From a virus: 27,200 nucleotides of DNA. Under the pieces are notes generated by a model, which was not told the origin of the DNA, searched no databases, and saw nothing but the letters and a program-made list of their open reading frames with translations. Below are positions 1 to 7,820 of this stretch, piece after piece. The position numbers and the translations under genes are program-made. The stretch is taken from the IMG/VR virus record IMGVR_UViG_3300047549_000018, positions 1 to 27,200 of that record; one strand, 5' to 3'. Numbering within the stretch: the first letter of the stretch is position 1; the number at the start of each line of letters is the position of its first letter.

Positions 1-1017
1 AGTAGCCTTTAGTTCTTCCACTTCGATCCAACACAAGGGATGCTGATTTTTAAAATCATCAGTATCTCGCTCAGTTGGCACACCCTTGAACTTCTTGCGC
101 TTTACAGTAAGTTCTGCATAGTTTGCAACTTCACCAAGATTGTGCTCTTCAATATCCGAGAACACACCTTTAGTCTCAGTGATTACCTGCTTAGAAAACC
201 AGTCATAAACAGCTTGGAATTCTGGACGATCAAACTTGTAGTACTTGAACAAACAGTCTTTAATTGCGATCTTGTCTCGCTTAGTTTGCATCATGACTTT
301 CTTACCGTCTTTGAACTTATGCAGCTTAACACCTGAATCCTCAAGCTTCATTTGAAAGTATTCAGCACCAATCTTTGTATCGTCTGCATTGGTGAAGTCA
401 CGACCAAGTTTAATACTCAGATTGTCTCTGAATTCAATCTGTGTCAATGACTTGAGATAAAACGCAAGAGTACAGCGTACATCATGCATGTTGTAAGTTT
501 TCAGCTTATCAATCTCAGCATCTGTCAATTCAGCATCTACAGCATACGGTAGGTCTTCGATGTTGTCCATACGCATATTAAATTCCAACATCTTTAGACC
601 AGTGGCTTTTGCCTTGTTGTTAAAGTGATGAATACGGTACAAGTCAACTTGTGGGACAATCTGTTCATCTGTTTTGATACTATGACCGAAACCATTATCT
701 TTGAAAGAATCAATCTGCTTTTGTGCAAGCTTGTGTACAGCAGCAGCAACTTGCTTACCACTCTTAGCTTCCCAAGACCTACGATTGGTCAGTACTTCAT
801 GTAGGATGGGATAATCGAAACCTACGTTATTAAACCCCACCAAACGACCTTCCGTAGCTTCAATGTGATCTACACAAGCATAGATACGGTCAAGCTCATT
901 TGTGCGCTCAGAAACCTCAAATACTCGTGCAAACTTAGCATCTGCACGAATGACAGCAAACGTAAACGCTGACTTGTACGTTTCAATGTCATAAATCCAG
1001 TCTCTTGTCAAATCCAT
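1..1017 (-). CDS. DNA polymerase, N-terminal 3'-5' exonuclease part (partial)
   Basis: The frame is open from an ATG at 1017 to the window edge, so about 339 residues are visible and the C-terminus is missing. The N-terminus carries the three exonuclease motifs of a proofreading DNA polymerase: Exo I as WIYDIET near residue 10, Exo II as GFNNVGFDYP near residue 65, and Exo III as YNMHDV near residue 190. The polymerase palm lies outside the window, so family A or B cannot be decided. A GGAGAAG ribosome site precedes the ATG. It is the next gene after the primase-helicase on the same strand, as expected in a phage replisome cluster. A stand-alone exonuclease is possible but unlikely, because the frame continues well past the exonuclease domain. 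Confidence 0.85.
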   Translation of the reverse strand, partial: MDLTRDWIYDIETYKSAFTFAVIRADAKFARVFEVSERTNELDRIYACVDHIEATEGRLVGFNNVGFDYPILHEVLTNRRSWEAKSGKQVAAAVHKLAQKQIDSFKDNGFGHSIKTDEQIVPQVDLYRIHHFNNKAKATGLKMLEFNMRMDNIEDLPYAVDAELTDAEIDKLKTYNMHDVRCTLAFYLKSLTQIEFRDNLSIKLGRDFTNADDTKIGAEYFQMKLEDSGVKLHKFKDGKKVMMQTKRDKIAIKDCLFKYYKFDRPEFQAVYDWFSKQVITETKGVFSDIEEHNLGEVANYAELTVKRKKFKGVPTERDTDDFKNQHPLCWIEVEELKAT

Positions 1018-1029
1018 TTATACTTCTCC

Positions 1030-1064
1030 AATAAAATAAGCCCCAAGTCTATCACAACTTGAGG
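1030..1064 (-). terminator. Intrinsic terminator or attenuator between primase and polymerase
   Basis: Read on the minus strand, CCTCAAGT and ACTTGGGG form an 8-bp stem with one G-T pair around an 8-base loop, followed by a T-rich run. It lies between the primase-helicase stop and the polymerase start. Because the polymerase follows directly, it probably attenuates rather than ends transcription. Confidence 0.5.
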
Positions 1065-1077
1065 CCTATGTCAACTA

Positions 1078-2796
1078 TCAATGATTATTTAACCAGTCAT
1101 CCAAGCTGTGCAGTGTATGGGTGGCGTTGTCGTAGTAGATGAAACCAGCAGGACCAGTCAAACCGCATACACGATTTTTAGTTACACTAATCTCAGTACT
1201 ATTACGTGTGATTTCACTTTCAGCCATCTTATCACGTTTGAGCAAGATGTTAGCAGATGCAGATTTGATAATCGTACTAGAACCCATAATGTTTTGCTCA
1301 CTATCAGCACCGTTTTGACCTGCAGGTGTCTTACGCATGTGGTTAATGAAGATAAAAGTAACACCGTGACTCTTGATAAAGCCTTTAGCCCACTTCATGA
1401 ATTCAGCTTGCTCTTCATTGGATAGACCATCTAAGATATCTTGCAATGGGTCCAAAACAATTACTTTAGCACCACAAGCAGAGACTAACTCTTCAACAGT
1501 ATCTTGAATCTCTTCAATACTACCATCACGATTGTCTAGCAGATAAAAACGTGAATCACCATCTTCTTTAATGGTCAATTCCTTTGCTTTTTCTACTACA
1601 CGATCTGTAGTAAGGTACGCAATCTTTTCATCTTGACTTTCGATCAATGCAAGCTTTTTCTCTAGGTGACGAGACAGGAGTACTTCACCGTACTGACCTG
1701 CATCAAGTTCCATTGATACAATACCTACAGTATGTGGAGAGTTAAAAATCCAGTAGTAAATCAATTCATTCACCAGTGTAGTTTTACCGATACCTGTATC
1801 AGCAGCGATGTTGACAATGTGACCTAAAGGCATGCCACCAACAAACAGCTCATTGAGCTTTTCCATGAAAGGTGGAAATGGAATCTTAGCAACTGCAGTT
1901 TGACTGATGATGCGGTCGTACAATTTACTAGATGCTAACACACCTACAGGAACTTGTTTCTTAGCTTCATAGAAGTCATTGATAAACTCTTTAACTTTGT
2001 CTTTCTCAAGATATTCATTTGCGTCTTTATAACGCATAGGCATAATCTTGACTTTACCTTTTGGTAGTACTTTTAAAAGTTGTTCTGTGGCAGTTTGACC
2101 AGCTTTATCGTTATCATAAGAAATGATGATGTTCTCAAATGAATCAAAGAAACGATATTGGGCTGCAATTTGCTTTTGTGAATTAGCACCTGTAGTTGGA
2201 GATACTACAGCAGTTTCAAAAACACCACCTTTTTCTTGATTGTATTCTTCCAGCATTTGATATGCAGATAGCGCATCAATTTCACCTTCGGTAATTACTA
2301 CATAGCGACCACCACGGTTAAATTTGAACTGCATGAACAATTCACAATCTGCACCAGTACGACCCTTAGAGTAGAAATTCTTAGGTACTTCACGGACCTT
2401 GTAACCTACGAGTTGACCTTCTTGTGTACAAGGATAGTACTGTTCGATAACTTCGCCTGTATCCTCTGCAAAAGCATGACGTACACCAAACTTAGTATAT
2501 ACGTTGTCATCAATGTTACGAAAACCTTTTGCCTTAACAGAAGTTTCAGATTTAATATCTGCATTCTCTTCTGGTGTCAGAGCAGGTTTTGTACTTGGTT
2601 TAACTTCCATATTCTCCACTTCCTTTTTAACGCTAGAGCGAACCCTAGATGGTTTCTTTTGATTTGCTTCTTTGAACTCTTCAGATGGTACTGTGTGCTC
2701 ACAAACAAAGCAATGCGAAGAACCACCTTCATACACTGCTTTACCATCTGATGATCCGCAAGCTTCACAACTAGTATGTTTGATGAAAGCTGCCAT
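1078..2796 (-). CDS. Bifunctional primase-helicase, T7 gp4-like
   Basis: The 572-residue protein has the domain order of T7 gp4. A zinc ribbon with C10, C13, C29 and C32 would read the template for primer synthesis. A TOPRIM primase core follows, with VITEGEIDAL around residues 167-175 and the acidic SYDNDKAG around 226-233. The C-terminal RecA/DnaB-like helicase has a Walker A motif ADTGIGKTT at 332-340, a Walker B-like VIVLDPLQD and a downstream INHMRK sensor motif. It would prime the lagging strand and unwind DNA for the adjacent polymerase. Its length matches full-length T7 gp4 (566 residues). The ATG has a strong AAGGAG site. Confidence 0.95.
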   Translation of the reverse strand: MAAFIKHTSCEACGSSDGKAVYEGGSSHCFVCEHTVPSEEFKEANQKKPSRVRSSVKKEVENMEVKPSTKPALTPEENADIKSETSVKAKGFRNIDDNVYTKFGVRHAFAEDTGEVIEQYYPCTQEGQLVGYKVREVPKNFYSKGRTGADCELFMQFKFNRGGRYVVITEGEIDALSAYQMLEEYNQEKGGVFETAVVSPTTGANSQKQIAAQYRFFDSFENIIISYDNDKAGQTATEQLLKVLPKGKVKIMPMRYKDANEYLEKDKVKEFINDFYEAKKQVPVGVLASSKLYDRIISQTAVAKIPFPPFMEKLNELFVGGMPLGHIVNIAADTGIGKTTLVNELIYYWIFNSPHTVGIVSMELDAGQYGEVLLSRHLEKKLALIESQDEKIAYLTTDRVVEKAKELTIKEDGDSRFYLLDNRDGSIEEIQDTVEELVSACGAKVIVLDPLQDILDGLSNEEQAEFMKWAKGFIKSHGVTFIFINHMRKTPAGQNGADSEQNIMGSSTIIKSASANILLKRDKMAESEITRNSTEISVTKNRVCGLTGPAGFIYYDNATHTLHSLDDWLNNH

Positions 2797-2811
2797 TTTA
2801 CTCCTTATAGT

Positions 2812-3825
2812 TTATTCATTTTTTAACAACCATGAGTTACTGATGCACTTGAATGAGCGATCATGTACAGTGTTACTCTTCAGTACAACACCTTCACGGT
2901 TGCTACCGTTGAGTACAGACTTACCCTCTGCATATTCTAACAGACTTTGAATCGTTTGTTCTTTAATCTCTGTAGCTTCGCACAAGATAGGCACGTGCTT
3001 TAATCCCAAACGCTCACAAGCCGCTTTAAGTTGTACAGGTAGAATGTATCGACCAGTATGCACATTGTACATGTCATAGACGTAGAAGTCAAGTTGAGTT
3101 TTGTACTGATTACCTTGGATGCCTTCACCGATCATCTCACCTTGAATAGCCATACCCTTCATGAAATTGCGGCGCATGATATCTTCAATTTGAAACTTAC
3201 GTGCTATTTTCCAGAATGAATTTGCTTCATCTTCTTTCAAATCTAGGTTACGTGAACATACATGAAATACGTCTTCATCATCTAGATAGAACGTGCAAGA
3301 TGAACCATCGAGTTTTTCTGTGATTGACCACGTATCTTGTTGGTACTGCTCAAAAGATCGTGTAAGGTTTTGAATACGCTCTTGATCAGTCTTTGGTACA
3401 AGCGCAGGGAAATTACCTCGTGCCATACCAGCGAGTTGAGCATTCATTGGTTTCTCCCATTTGATAATACCAAGTACATCTGTTACGTCTGTACCTTCGA
3501 TATCTTCAAGATCAAAAAATACTACTGTAGACAGAGGTAACAGAAGACCTTGTGAGATTTGACCACGTAGTTTAATTGTACGTAGACGTTCACCCTCTAC
3601 ACCTTCAAATACTTTTGGAAAGTGTCCAGCTTTGGTTAGAAATGGTGCAAGGGCTGTTGGAACCCACGAATCCGGTTCAGCATATACAACCAAATCGTTA
3701 ACTTGGTACTTACCAACTGAGTCAACTACCCACCAACCATCTACACGATAAGCACAAATTTTATCTGCACCTTCAATAGATTTTACTTCTGCAATTTTAC
3801 GAATTGTTGCTAGTTTTCTTTCCAT
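2812..3825 (-). CDS. RNA ligase, Rnl5/DraRnl (DRB0094)-like
   Basis: The N-terminal ~100 residues look like the OB-type domain of the Deinococcus RNA ligase family: KLATIRKIAEVKSIEGAD, then LVVYAEPDSWVP. The C-terminal part is a nucleotidyltransferase, with motif I EKLDGSS (adenylated Lys about residue 171) and a motif IV-like REGVVLK near residue 310. Total length is 337 residues, close to the known family member of about 340. Rnl5 enzymes seal nicks in duplexes when the 3'-OH strand ends in RNA. The gene starts inside the 3' end of the HNH gene and is followed by the primase-helicase. A role in repairing nicked RNA, or RNA-DNA junctions during replication, is inference. Confidence 0.88.
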   Translation of the reverse strand: MERKLATIRKIAEVKSIEGADKICAYRVDGWWVVDSVGKYQVNDLVVYAEPDSWVPTALAPFLTKAGHFPKVFEGVEGERLRTIKLRGQISQGLLLPLSTVVFFDLEDIEGTDVTDVLGIIKWEKPMNAQLAGMARGNFPALVPKTDQERIQNLTRSFEQYQQDTWSITEKLDGSSCTFYLDDEDVFHVCSRNLDLKEDEANSFWKIARKFQIEDIMRRNFMKGMAIQGEMIGEGIQGNQYKTQLDFYVYDMYNVHTGRYILPVQLKAACERLGLKHVPILCEATEIKEQTIQSLLEYAEGKSVLNGSNREGVVLKSNTVHDRSFKCISNSWLLKNE

Positions 3826-4213
3826 AATTTAACCACTCCTTTGCTTTTTCAAGATTATAAACTGAATCTCTAAATAATCCTAGACCTTTATTACACGCAT
3901 TGCATAATAAACCTCGAACATTACCTGTCTCATGATCATGGTCAACTGCTACAACATCTAGAGATTGGCCTTGACGATTTTCTGGTAATTTCATTTGTAT
4001 ATTACAAATTCCACATCTACCTTTAAACACAATCCAAAGTGTATTGAAGTCATCAAGTGAAATTCCGTATTTCTTCATGAGAGAATGATTTCTTTGCATT
4101 TCTCTTGTCGAATCAAACTTCTTTCTAAGTTTATACGAATGTTCTTTACAACGTATTCCAGTTGTGATTGTATTGCAATTTTCTTCAATACATTTTGATC
4201 GTTTTCTAGTCAT
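3797..4213 (-). CDS. HNH endonuclease, recombination endonuclease VII-like
   Basis: The 138-residue protein has the endonuclease VII signature: GRCGIC (first zinc pair), the catalytic DHDHETG, and RGLLCNACNKGLG (second zinc pair), followed by a helix with LEKAKEWL. T4 endonuclease VII resolves branched DNA, but short relatives inserted between replication genes are often free-standing homing endonucleases. It overlaps the DNA ligase stop by one base upstream and the RNA ligase start by 29 bases downstream, so it is translated in the same unit. Resolvase and homing roles cannot be separated from sequence alone. Confidence 0.85.
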   Translation of the reverse strand: MTRKRSKCIEENCNTITTGIRCKEHSYKLRKKFDSTREMQRNHSLMKKYGISLDDFNTLWIVFKGRCGICNIQMKLPENRQGQSLDVVAVDHDHETGNVRGLLCNACNKGLGLFRDSVYNLEKAKEWLNYGKKTSNNS

Positions 4214-5109
4214 TACATGTCATCTTTATGTCGAATGCCAACCAGTACTGGAAAGCGAGGTAGATTATAACCTGTTCCAACGTCAAAGTACTTAACTTTT
4301 GCAAGTTGACCCATCAATGTTTCCCTGCGTTCCCACAAGTCTTCTCGAATTGCGTCAGTCATACCACTACCACAACTGAATGTATCGCCTTTAGAGGTGC
4401 GTAGGATCAACGATCCCATTGTATCTAGGGCTACCATACCATCTTTAGCTGTAGAGCGTTCTGTGCGTCCTAGCTCATTAATCTTTGCAGCGTTAGTATT
4501 TGTGTACTTAGGCTCCCAACCAATGATTTCAAATTCATTATCTACAAAGCGTTTGACCTTTTGTAGTTCTGGATTTTTAGTACCAGAGCGACCGCATTTA
4601 TATGGCGCATTTTCATCTCGTAGCATTACACCTTCTGCACCCATTTCAAGCATTTCAGCTTCGAAGTCATCAATATCCGACATATCTACTACAGGATAGT
4701 GTGGAAGCATTACGACTCTTTGAGGTACACCTGTCAATGTCTGCAGACGTTTATAGCGGTTAATCCAACTCGCTGTCGGGTGATACCTGTCGAACACATA
4801 GAACTTAAAATCAGGTTCACCACTCTGACGCATAACTCCAGAAGTACTTTGATTGAATACATCAGGTGCATTCTTATCGCCTACGATCAGTTCACCATCC
4901 ATACCTTCTAAAATATGCGCCCAATAGTTTACATAAGCTTGTATCTCCTTGTTTGGAATCGGTTTGAGACTGCGTGAGTAAGCCACACCCATAAATACAA
5001 TACAGCGAATACCATCAAGTTTTTCAGACATGTACATGCTAGACGGTTGTGTCTTGACTTTTGTATGCTCGATTGCTAATTGCGGCTTAAAGCCTTCTGG
5101 AATTGTCAT
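4213..5109 (-). CDS. ATP-dependent DNA ligase
   Basis: This 298-residue nucleotidyltransferase would seal Okazaki fragments. Motif I is SEKLDGIRC, with the adenylated lysine at residue 30. Other family marks are MDGELIVGD (motif III region), EGVMLRD (motif IV) and LQKVKRF (motif V), followed by an OB-fold-like tail containing EIIGWEP. The small size fits phage minimal ligases. I chose the ATG at 5109 because GGAG sits 7 bases upstream; a TTG one codon earlier is too close. The ATG overlaps the stop of the preceding small gene. Confidence 0.93.
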   Translation of the reverse strand: MTIPEGFKPQLAIEHTKVKTQPSSMYMSEKLDGIRCIVFMGVAYSRSLKPIPNKEIQAYVNYWAHILEGMDGELIVGDKNAPDVFNQSTSGVMRQSGEPDFKFYVFDRYHPTASWINRYKRLQTLTGVPQRVVMLPHYPVVDMSDIDDFEAEMLEMGAEGVMLRDENAPYKCGRSGTKNPELQKVKRFVDNEFEIIGWEPKYTNTNAAKINELGRTERSTAKDGMVALDTMGSLILRTSKGDTFSCGSGMTDAIREDLWERRETLMGQLAKVKYFDVGTGYNLPRFPVLVGIRHKDDM

Positions 5110-5219
5110 CAATGTTCTCCAATCTTAAAAATGCGATAGCGTTTGTTACCAATCTTCAAGTATACACCAGCATAGTAGAAAATTTTAGGGCTTTGATAAA
5201 TAATTTTTGGGAAAGTCAT
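5109..5219 (-). CDS. Small hypothetical protein (36 aa)
   Basis: An ATG-started frame of 36 residues overlaps the stop of the upstream 45-residue gene by 4 bases. Its own stop overlaps the DNA ligase ATG. The product is rich in Tyr, Lys and Ile (contains KIIYQSPKIFYYAGVYLKIG). The junctions suggest translational coupling into the ligase. No family is recognised. Confidence 0.55.
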   Translation of the reverse strand: MTFPKIIYQSPKIFYYAGVYLKIGNKRYRIFKIGEH

Positions 5220-5353
5220 CGTTGCACCACCTGTAAAATCATGTTAATACCTTGGATGACCATCTGTTGCTCCATTGGATTCAACTGATACCATGTGCGT
5301 TTATCACCAAACTTTGCAGCTACTGCAGACCAAAATTTTTCTACGTCAGACAT
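5216..5353 (-). CDS. Small hypothetical protein (45 aa)
   Basis: This frame of 45 residues starts MSDVEKFWSAVAAKFGD and looks like a single helical acidic protein. It starts one base after the stop of the upstream 71-residue gene and overlaps the next small gene by 4 bases. The start has AAGGAGAACGTTAAA in front of it. Function unknown. Confidence 0.6.
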   Translation of the reverse strand: MSDVEKFWSAVAAKFGDKRTWYQLNPMEQQMVIQGINMILQVVQR

Positions 5354-5354
5354 T

Positions 5355-5570
5355 TTAACGTTCTCCTTTTAGTTGACCAGCTTTAAAACATTCTTCAAGT
5401 ATATCACACAATCGAAGAAACTTATCGTCATCGTTGTTACAGATACCATAAAGCAATTCTGTTGCTAGTGGTAAATTGTGCTTACCATATGGGTTGTTTG
5501 GTACAGAAGATTTGGCAGTTAAAAGCCAGTGATCAAATTCACTGTTATCAGTAGTTGTTAACTTACTCAT
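5355..5570 (-). CDS. Hypothetical protein (71 aa)
   Basis: An acidic 71-residue protein containing FDHWLLTAKSSVPNNPYG and a helical C-terminal half. The start has AAAGGAA about 8 bases upstream and overlaps the 3' end of the upstream gene by 8 bases. No family or motif is recognised; its place in the run of leftward genes supports it as real. Confidence 0.65.
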   Translation of the reverse strand: MSKLTTTDNSEFDHWLLTAKSSVPNNPYGKHNLPLATELLYGICNNDDDKFLRLCDILEECFKAGQLKGER

Positions 5571-5970
5571 TTTTGCGTTCCTTTCGATAAGCTAATTCTT
5601 GTTTCATCAAGTCCTCTACGTAAGTGCCCTTGATGTGCTGTTGAGTATCAAGTATAGCATGGATATGATCAGTTGTCATAGCACTTAGGAAAATATAAAT
5701 TCCATGTGGAGCATGCTCTCCATCTTTGCCGTAGGATTTCCAAACAAAGTTTCTACGAATAGTCTCAAAAGTATCACTCAGGTATACATCCATTGCTGTA
5801 GCAGGTGTTGTATTTATGCTACGGCGTAAGTATTCGTTGCCACCATCTACGATATAGGTTTCACCAGAAAACTTATCTGTGTATTCTTTGTAATCGTGTC
5901 GGTGATAGCTACGCAGGTATGTACCATCAGGTGTCATGACAGCGTTGCAAATAATAGTTTCATTGTTCAT
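5563..5970 (-). CDS. Conserved phage hypothetical protein (135 aa)
   Basis: The protein reads MNNETIICNAVMTPDGTYLRS, then RHDYKEYTD, a VDGGNEYLRRS segment and MTTDHIHAILDTQQHIKG. It resembles a hypothetical family I associate with tailed phages, with the DGG-YLRR and DH-AI-TQ patterns, but I know no function. I prefer the ATG at 5970, with GGAG 5 bases upstream, over the in-frame GTG at 5976, which lies within the ribosome site itself. Confidence 0.75.
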   Translation of the reverse strand: MNNETIICNAVMTPDGTYLRSYHRHDYKEYTDKFSGETYIVDGGNEYLRRSINTTPATAMDVYLSDTFETIRRNFVWKSYGKDGEHAPHGIYIFLSAMTTDHIHAILDTQQHIKGTYVEDLMKQELAYRKERKNE

Positions 5971-6109
5971 CTTCACTCCATACTTCTATAATTTCAGGGT
6001 CATGTGCAGAGGCATCAAAGAATTGTAATGCGTATTTGATAGCTTCAGCTGCATTGCACACATCGCATTCGATTTGTTCTTCAACTTGTATTGTTACATA
6101 ATATTTCAT
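5960..6109 (-). CDS. Small hypothetical protein (49 aa)
   Basis: An acidic 49-residue frame starting MKYYVTIQVEEQIECDVCNAAEA and ending in IEVWSEDEQ. The beta-like start followed by an Ala-rich helix resembles small phage proteins that modify sensory or regulatory partners, but this is only an impression. It overlaps the next gene by 11 bases and contains that gene's ribosome site. No function assigned. Confidence 0.6.
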   Translation of the reverse strand: MKYYVTIQVEEQIECDVCNAAEAIKYALQFFDASAHDPEIIEVWSEDEQ

Positions 6110-6121
6110 ACTCGCTCCAAA

Positions 6122-6147
6122 CAATAAAAGGAGAGCCAAAGCCCTCC
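6122..6147 (-). terminator. Intrinsic terminator after the SPFH gene
   Basis: On the minus strand GGAGGGC and GCTCTCC make a 7-bp stem with one G-T pair around TTTG, followed by TTTTATTGT. It starts 6 bases past the stop of the SPFH gene, so it should end the 7820-6153 transcript or reduce readthrough into the replication genes. Confidence 0.7.
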
Positions 6148-6152
6148 CTGTT

Positions 6153-6950
6153 TTACTTAACGTTAATCATTCCCTTGAAGTCCATTGGTACAACAATAGT
6201 CTGTACACGACCTGCTGCAATACCTTCTGCAATCTTCATTTGTGCTTGAGCTTGCATATAAGCGATAGACTGACCAGAGTTAGAACTTAGTGCAGCCATA
6301 CGTTCAGATTCTTTCTTAGCGATATCAACTTCAGTTTGCTTAATCTTTAGTTCATTTTGAGCACGAACATAGTTGGTAGCAGACTGCAAGATTTCAGCGT
6401 TAGGCAGAATATTACGCACTTGCACAACTGTCAATGATACAGAGTTATCCAGTTTTTCAGCTTTTAGTTGATCATGTACAGTATCACGAATTTGCTCTTC
6501 GATCTTAGCACGGTTATCTGCAACTTCAAGTGACTTATAACCACGCACAACCTTGTATGCTGCGTTATTAACCAACGTACTCATATAAGAGTGCATCAGA
6601 TAGATATCACCTTTGTGTTCAGTGTGAAAGCTGCGACTCTTGGTTGAATACAGTTCCGCAACAGATGTTGAATTCAAACCATACACAACTGTAATATCAA
6701 AGTCAGCAAGAGGACTGTTATCTGCAGTCATTGGTGTTTTATTGTCGAGATTAACCGCAATATCTTTTGTTGGAAAAGTAAGAATTGAACCAACTAAAGT
6801 TTGATTCCATGTTCCCGGTTGAAGCTCATTACCTTCAATTTGTTTTGATGCATTGACCCGTACACCAACTTCACCAGTTTCAATACGAGTGCAACCTACA
6901 GAAGCCAAAGCAACTGCAACAGCAAGAATAAGACCTTTGATAAATTTCAT
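6153..6950 (-). CDS. SPFH/band 7 (prohibitin-like) lipoprotein
   Basis: The N-terminus is a lipoprotein signal peptide: MKFIKG, a hydrophobic stretch and a lipobox LASVGC with the modified Cys at residue 20. The mature part begins RIETGEVGVRV, the start of a band 7 domain. It ends in a long Ala/Glu/Lys/Gln helix (about residues 185-240), as in prohibitins and HflK/HflC, which form membrane rings and bind FtsH. The protein is probably anchored in the periplasmic membrane leaflet. I chose the ATG at 6950 because AGGAG lies 5 bases upstream; the in-frame GTG at 6956 overlaps that site. SPFH proteins occur in other phages; the function here is unknown, perhaps control of host proteolysis or the envelope. 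Confidence 0.88.
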   Translation of the reverse strand: MKFIKGLILAVAVALASVGCTRIETGEVGVRVNASKQIEGNELQPGTWNQTLVGSILTFPTKDIAVNLDNKTPMTADNSPLADFDITVVYGLNSTSVAELYSTKSRSFHTEHKGDIYLMHSYMSTLVNNAAYKVVRGYKSLEVADNRAKIEEQIRDTVHDQLKAEKLDNSVSLTVVQVRNILPNAEILQSATNYVRAQNELKIKQTEVDIAKKESERMAALSSNSGQSIAYMQAQAQMKIAEGIAAGRVQTIVVPMDFKGMINVK

Positions 6951-6965
6951 AAACACTCCTTTTAG

Positions 6966-7142
6966 TTAAAACAAAATAACAATGCCAGCCAGAATTGACA
7001 CAGCAATGAACCCGAAGAACAGCAAGTATAGCACAGTTTTTACTGCTTTCCACTTTGCAGATGTATCTGATTCTTTAAAAAAGAAAAATACTCCTGCTAC
7101 GATCAGTGTCACTAATGATAGCACGAAAATTAGTTTGATCAT
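6966..7142 (-). CDS. Small membrane protein, two transmembrane segments (58 aa)
   Basis: This frame of 58 residues has a hydrophobic N-terminal segment (KLIFVLSLVTLIVAGVFFFF), a short polar loop with KESDTSAKWKAVK, and a second hydrophobic segment to the C-terminus (LYLLFFGFIAVSILAGIVILF). It ends 15 bases before the SPFH start, and AAAGGAAAC precedes the ATG. The layout is holin-like, but pairing with an SPFH lipoprotein could equally mean a membrane partner. Unassigned. Confidence 0.7.
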   Translation of the reverse strand: MIKLIFVLSLVTLIVAGVFFFFKESDTSAKWKAVKTVLYLLFFGFIAVSILAGIVILF

Positions 7143-7152
7143 GTGTTTCCTT

Positions 7153-7326
7153 TCAAAGCTTTTCCATTCTGATATTACGCAAACTACTGCTCTTATGCAT
7201 TTGCATCAGATGCCAACTGGCTTCTTTGTCGCTGCAACTATAAGAACGAGCAACAATTGTACCATCGTTTTTAACTTCTTGCCATGTCAAACGAATATTT
7301 TTAATGTCTTTTGCTTTGAGCTTCAT
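7153..7326 (-). CDS. Hypothetical protein (57 aa)
   Basis: A basic 57-residue protein, MKLKAKDIKNIRLTWQEVKNDG, ending SSSLRNIRMEKL. Its start overlaps the upstream gene by 4 bases, and the next gene follows after 10 bases. No family recognised. Confidence 0.65.
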   Translation of the reverse strand: MKLKAKDIKNIRLTWQEVKNDGTIVARSYSCSDKEASWHLMQMHKSSSLRNIRMEKL

Positions 7327-7553
7327 GATCCCATCCCTTCAGATGCCATTGGTTTATAGATTGTGTTCTTAGTCTCAATTGTACCATCAAAATACTGCTG
7401 CACAATAACAGATGTGCGCACATTGTAACAGTTACCTAGTACCGGATGATCTAGCACAAGTGGTAAACTTGCAACAGGCTTTGTGATATCATCATTCCAA
7501 TGCCAAACCTTTGCTACACCGATATAATATACTACAGGTTTCTCTGTGTTCAT
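7323..7553 (-). CDS. Hypothetical protein (76 aa)
   Basis: A 76-residue protein rich in beta-forming residues (VVYYIGVAKVWHWND, then TSVIVQQYFDGTIETKN). AAGGAG lies 8 bases before the ATG and 3 bases separate it from the upstream stop. It is part of the leftward unit starting at 7820. Function unknown. Confidence 0.7.
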   Translation of the reverse strand: MNTEKPVVYYIGVAKVWHWNDDITKPVASLPLVLDHPVLGNCYNVRTSVIVQQYFDGTIETKNTIYKPMASEGMGS

Positions 7554-7556
7554 AAG

Positions 7557-7820
7557 TCACTCCTTAAACATTTGGTTGGTTACGTACGCTTCAATTTTAG
7601 CATCATCTATAGCTTCTTGTACAAGTTTATCTGCACTAGCATAGATAGCTTCTGATATTTCTAACGACCATTCATCGTTGATCAAATCTGTAACATCAAC
7701 TTCAGGATGATCATACAGATGAACTTTCAGTTGATCCCACTCAATGTCAAACTCATCGTCTAACGTGAATTCTACCATAACTTTTGTACCTGTGTTACCG
7801 ATTGTTGTGTTTATTTGCAT
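7557..7820 (-). CDS. Acidic hypothetical protein (87 aa), first leftward gene
   Basis: A strongly acidic 87-residue protein (VEFTLDDEFDIEWDQLK, later EAIDDAKIEAYV). It is the first gene to the left of the divergent control region, so it is likely among the first expressed on that strand. Small acidic early phage proteins often bind host enzymes or mimic DNA, but nothing specific supports that here. Confidence 0.7.
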   Translation of the reverse strand: MQINTTIGNTGTKVMVEFTLDDEFDIEWDQLKVHLYDHPEVDVTDLINDEWSLEISEAIYASADKLVQEAIDDAKIEAYVTNQMFKE

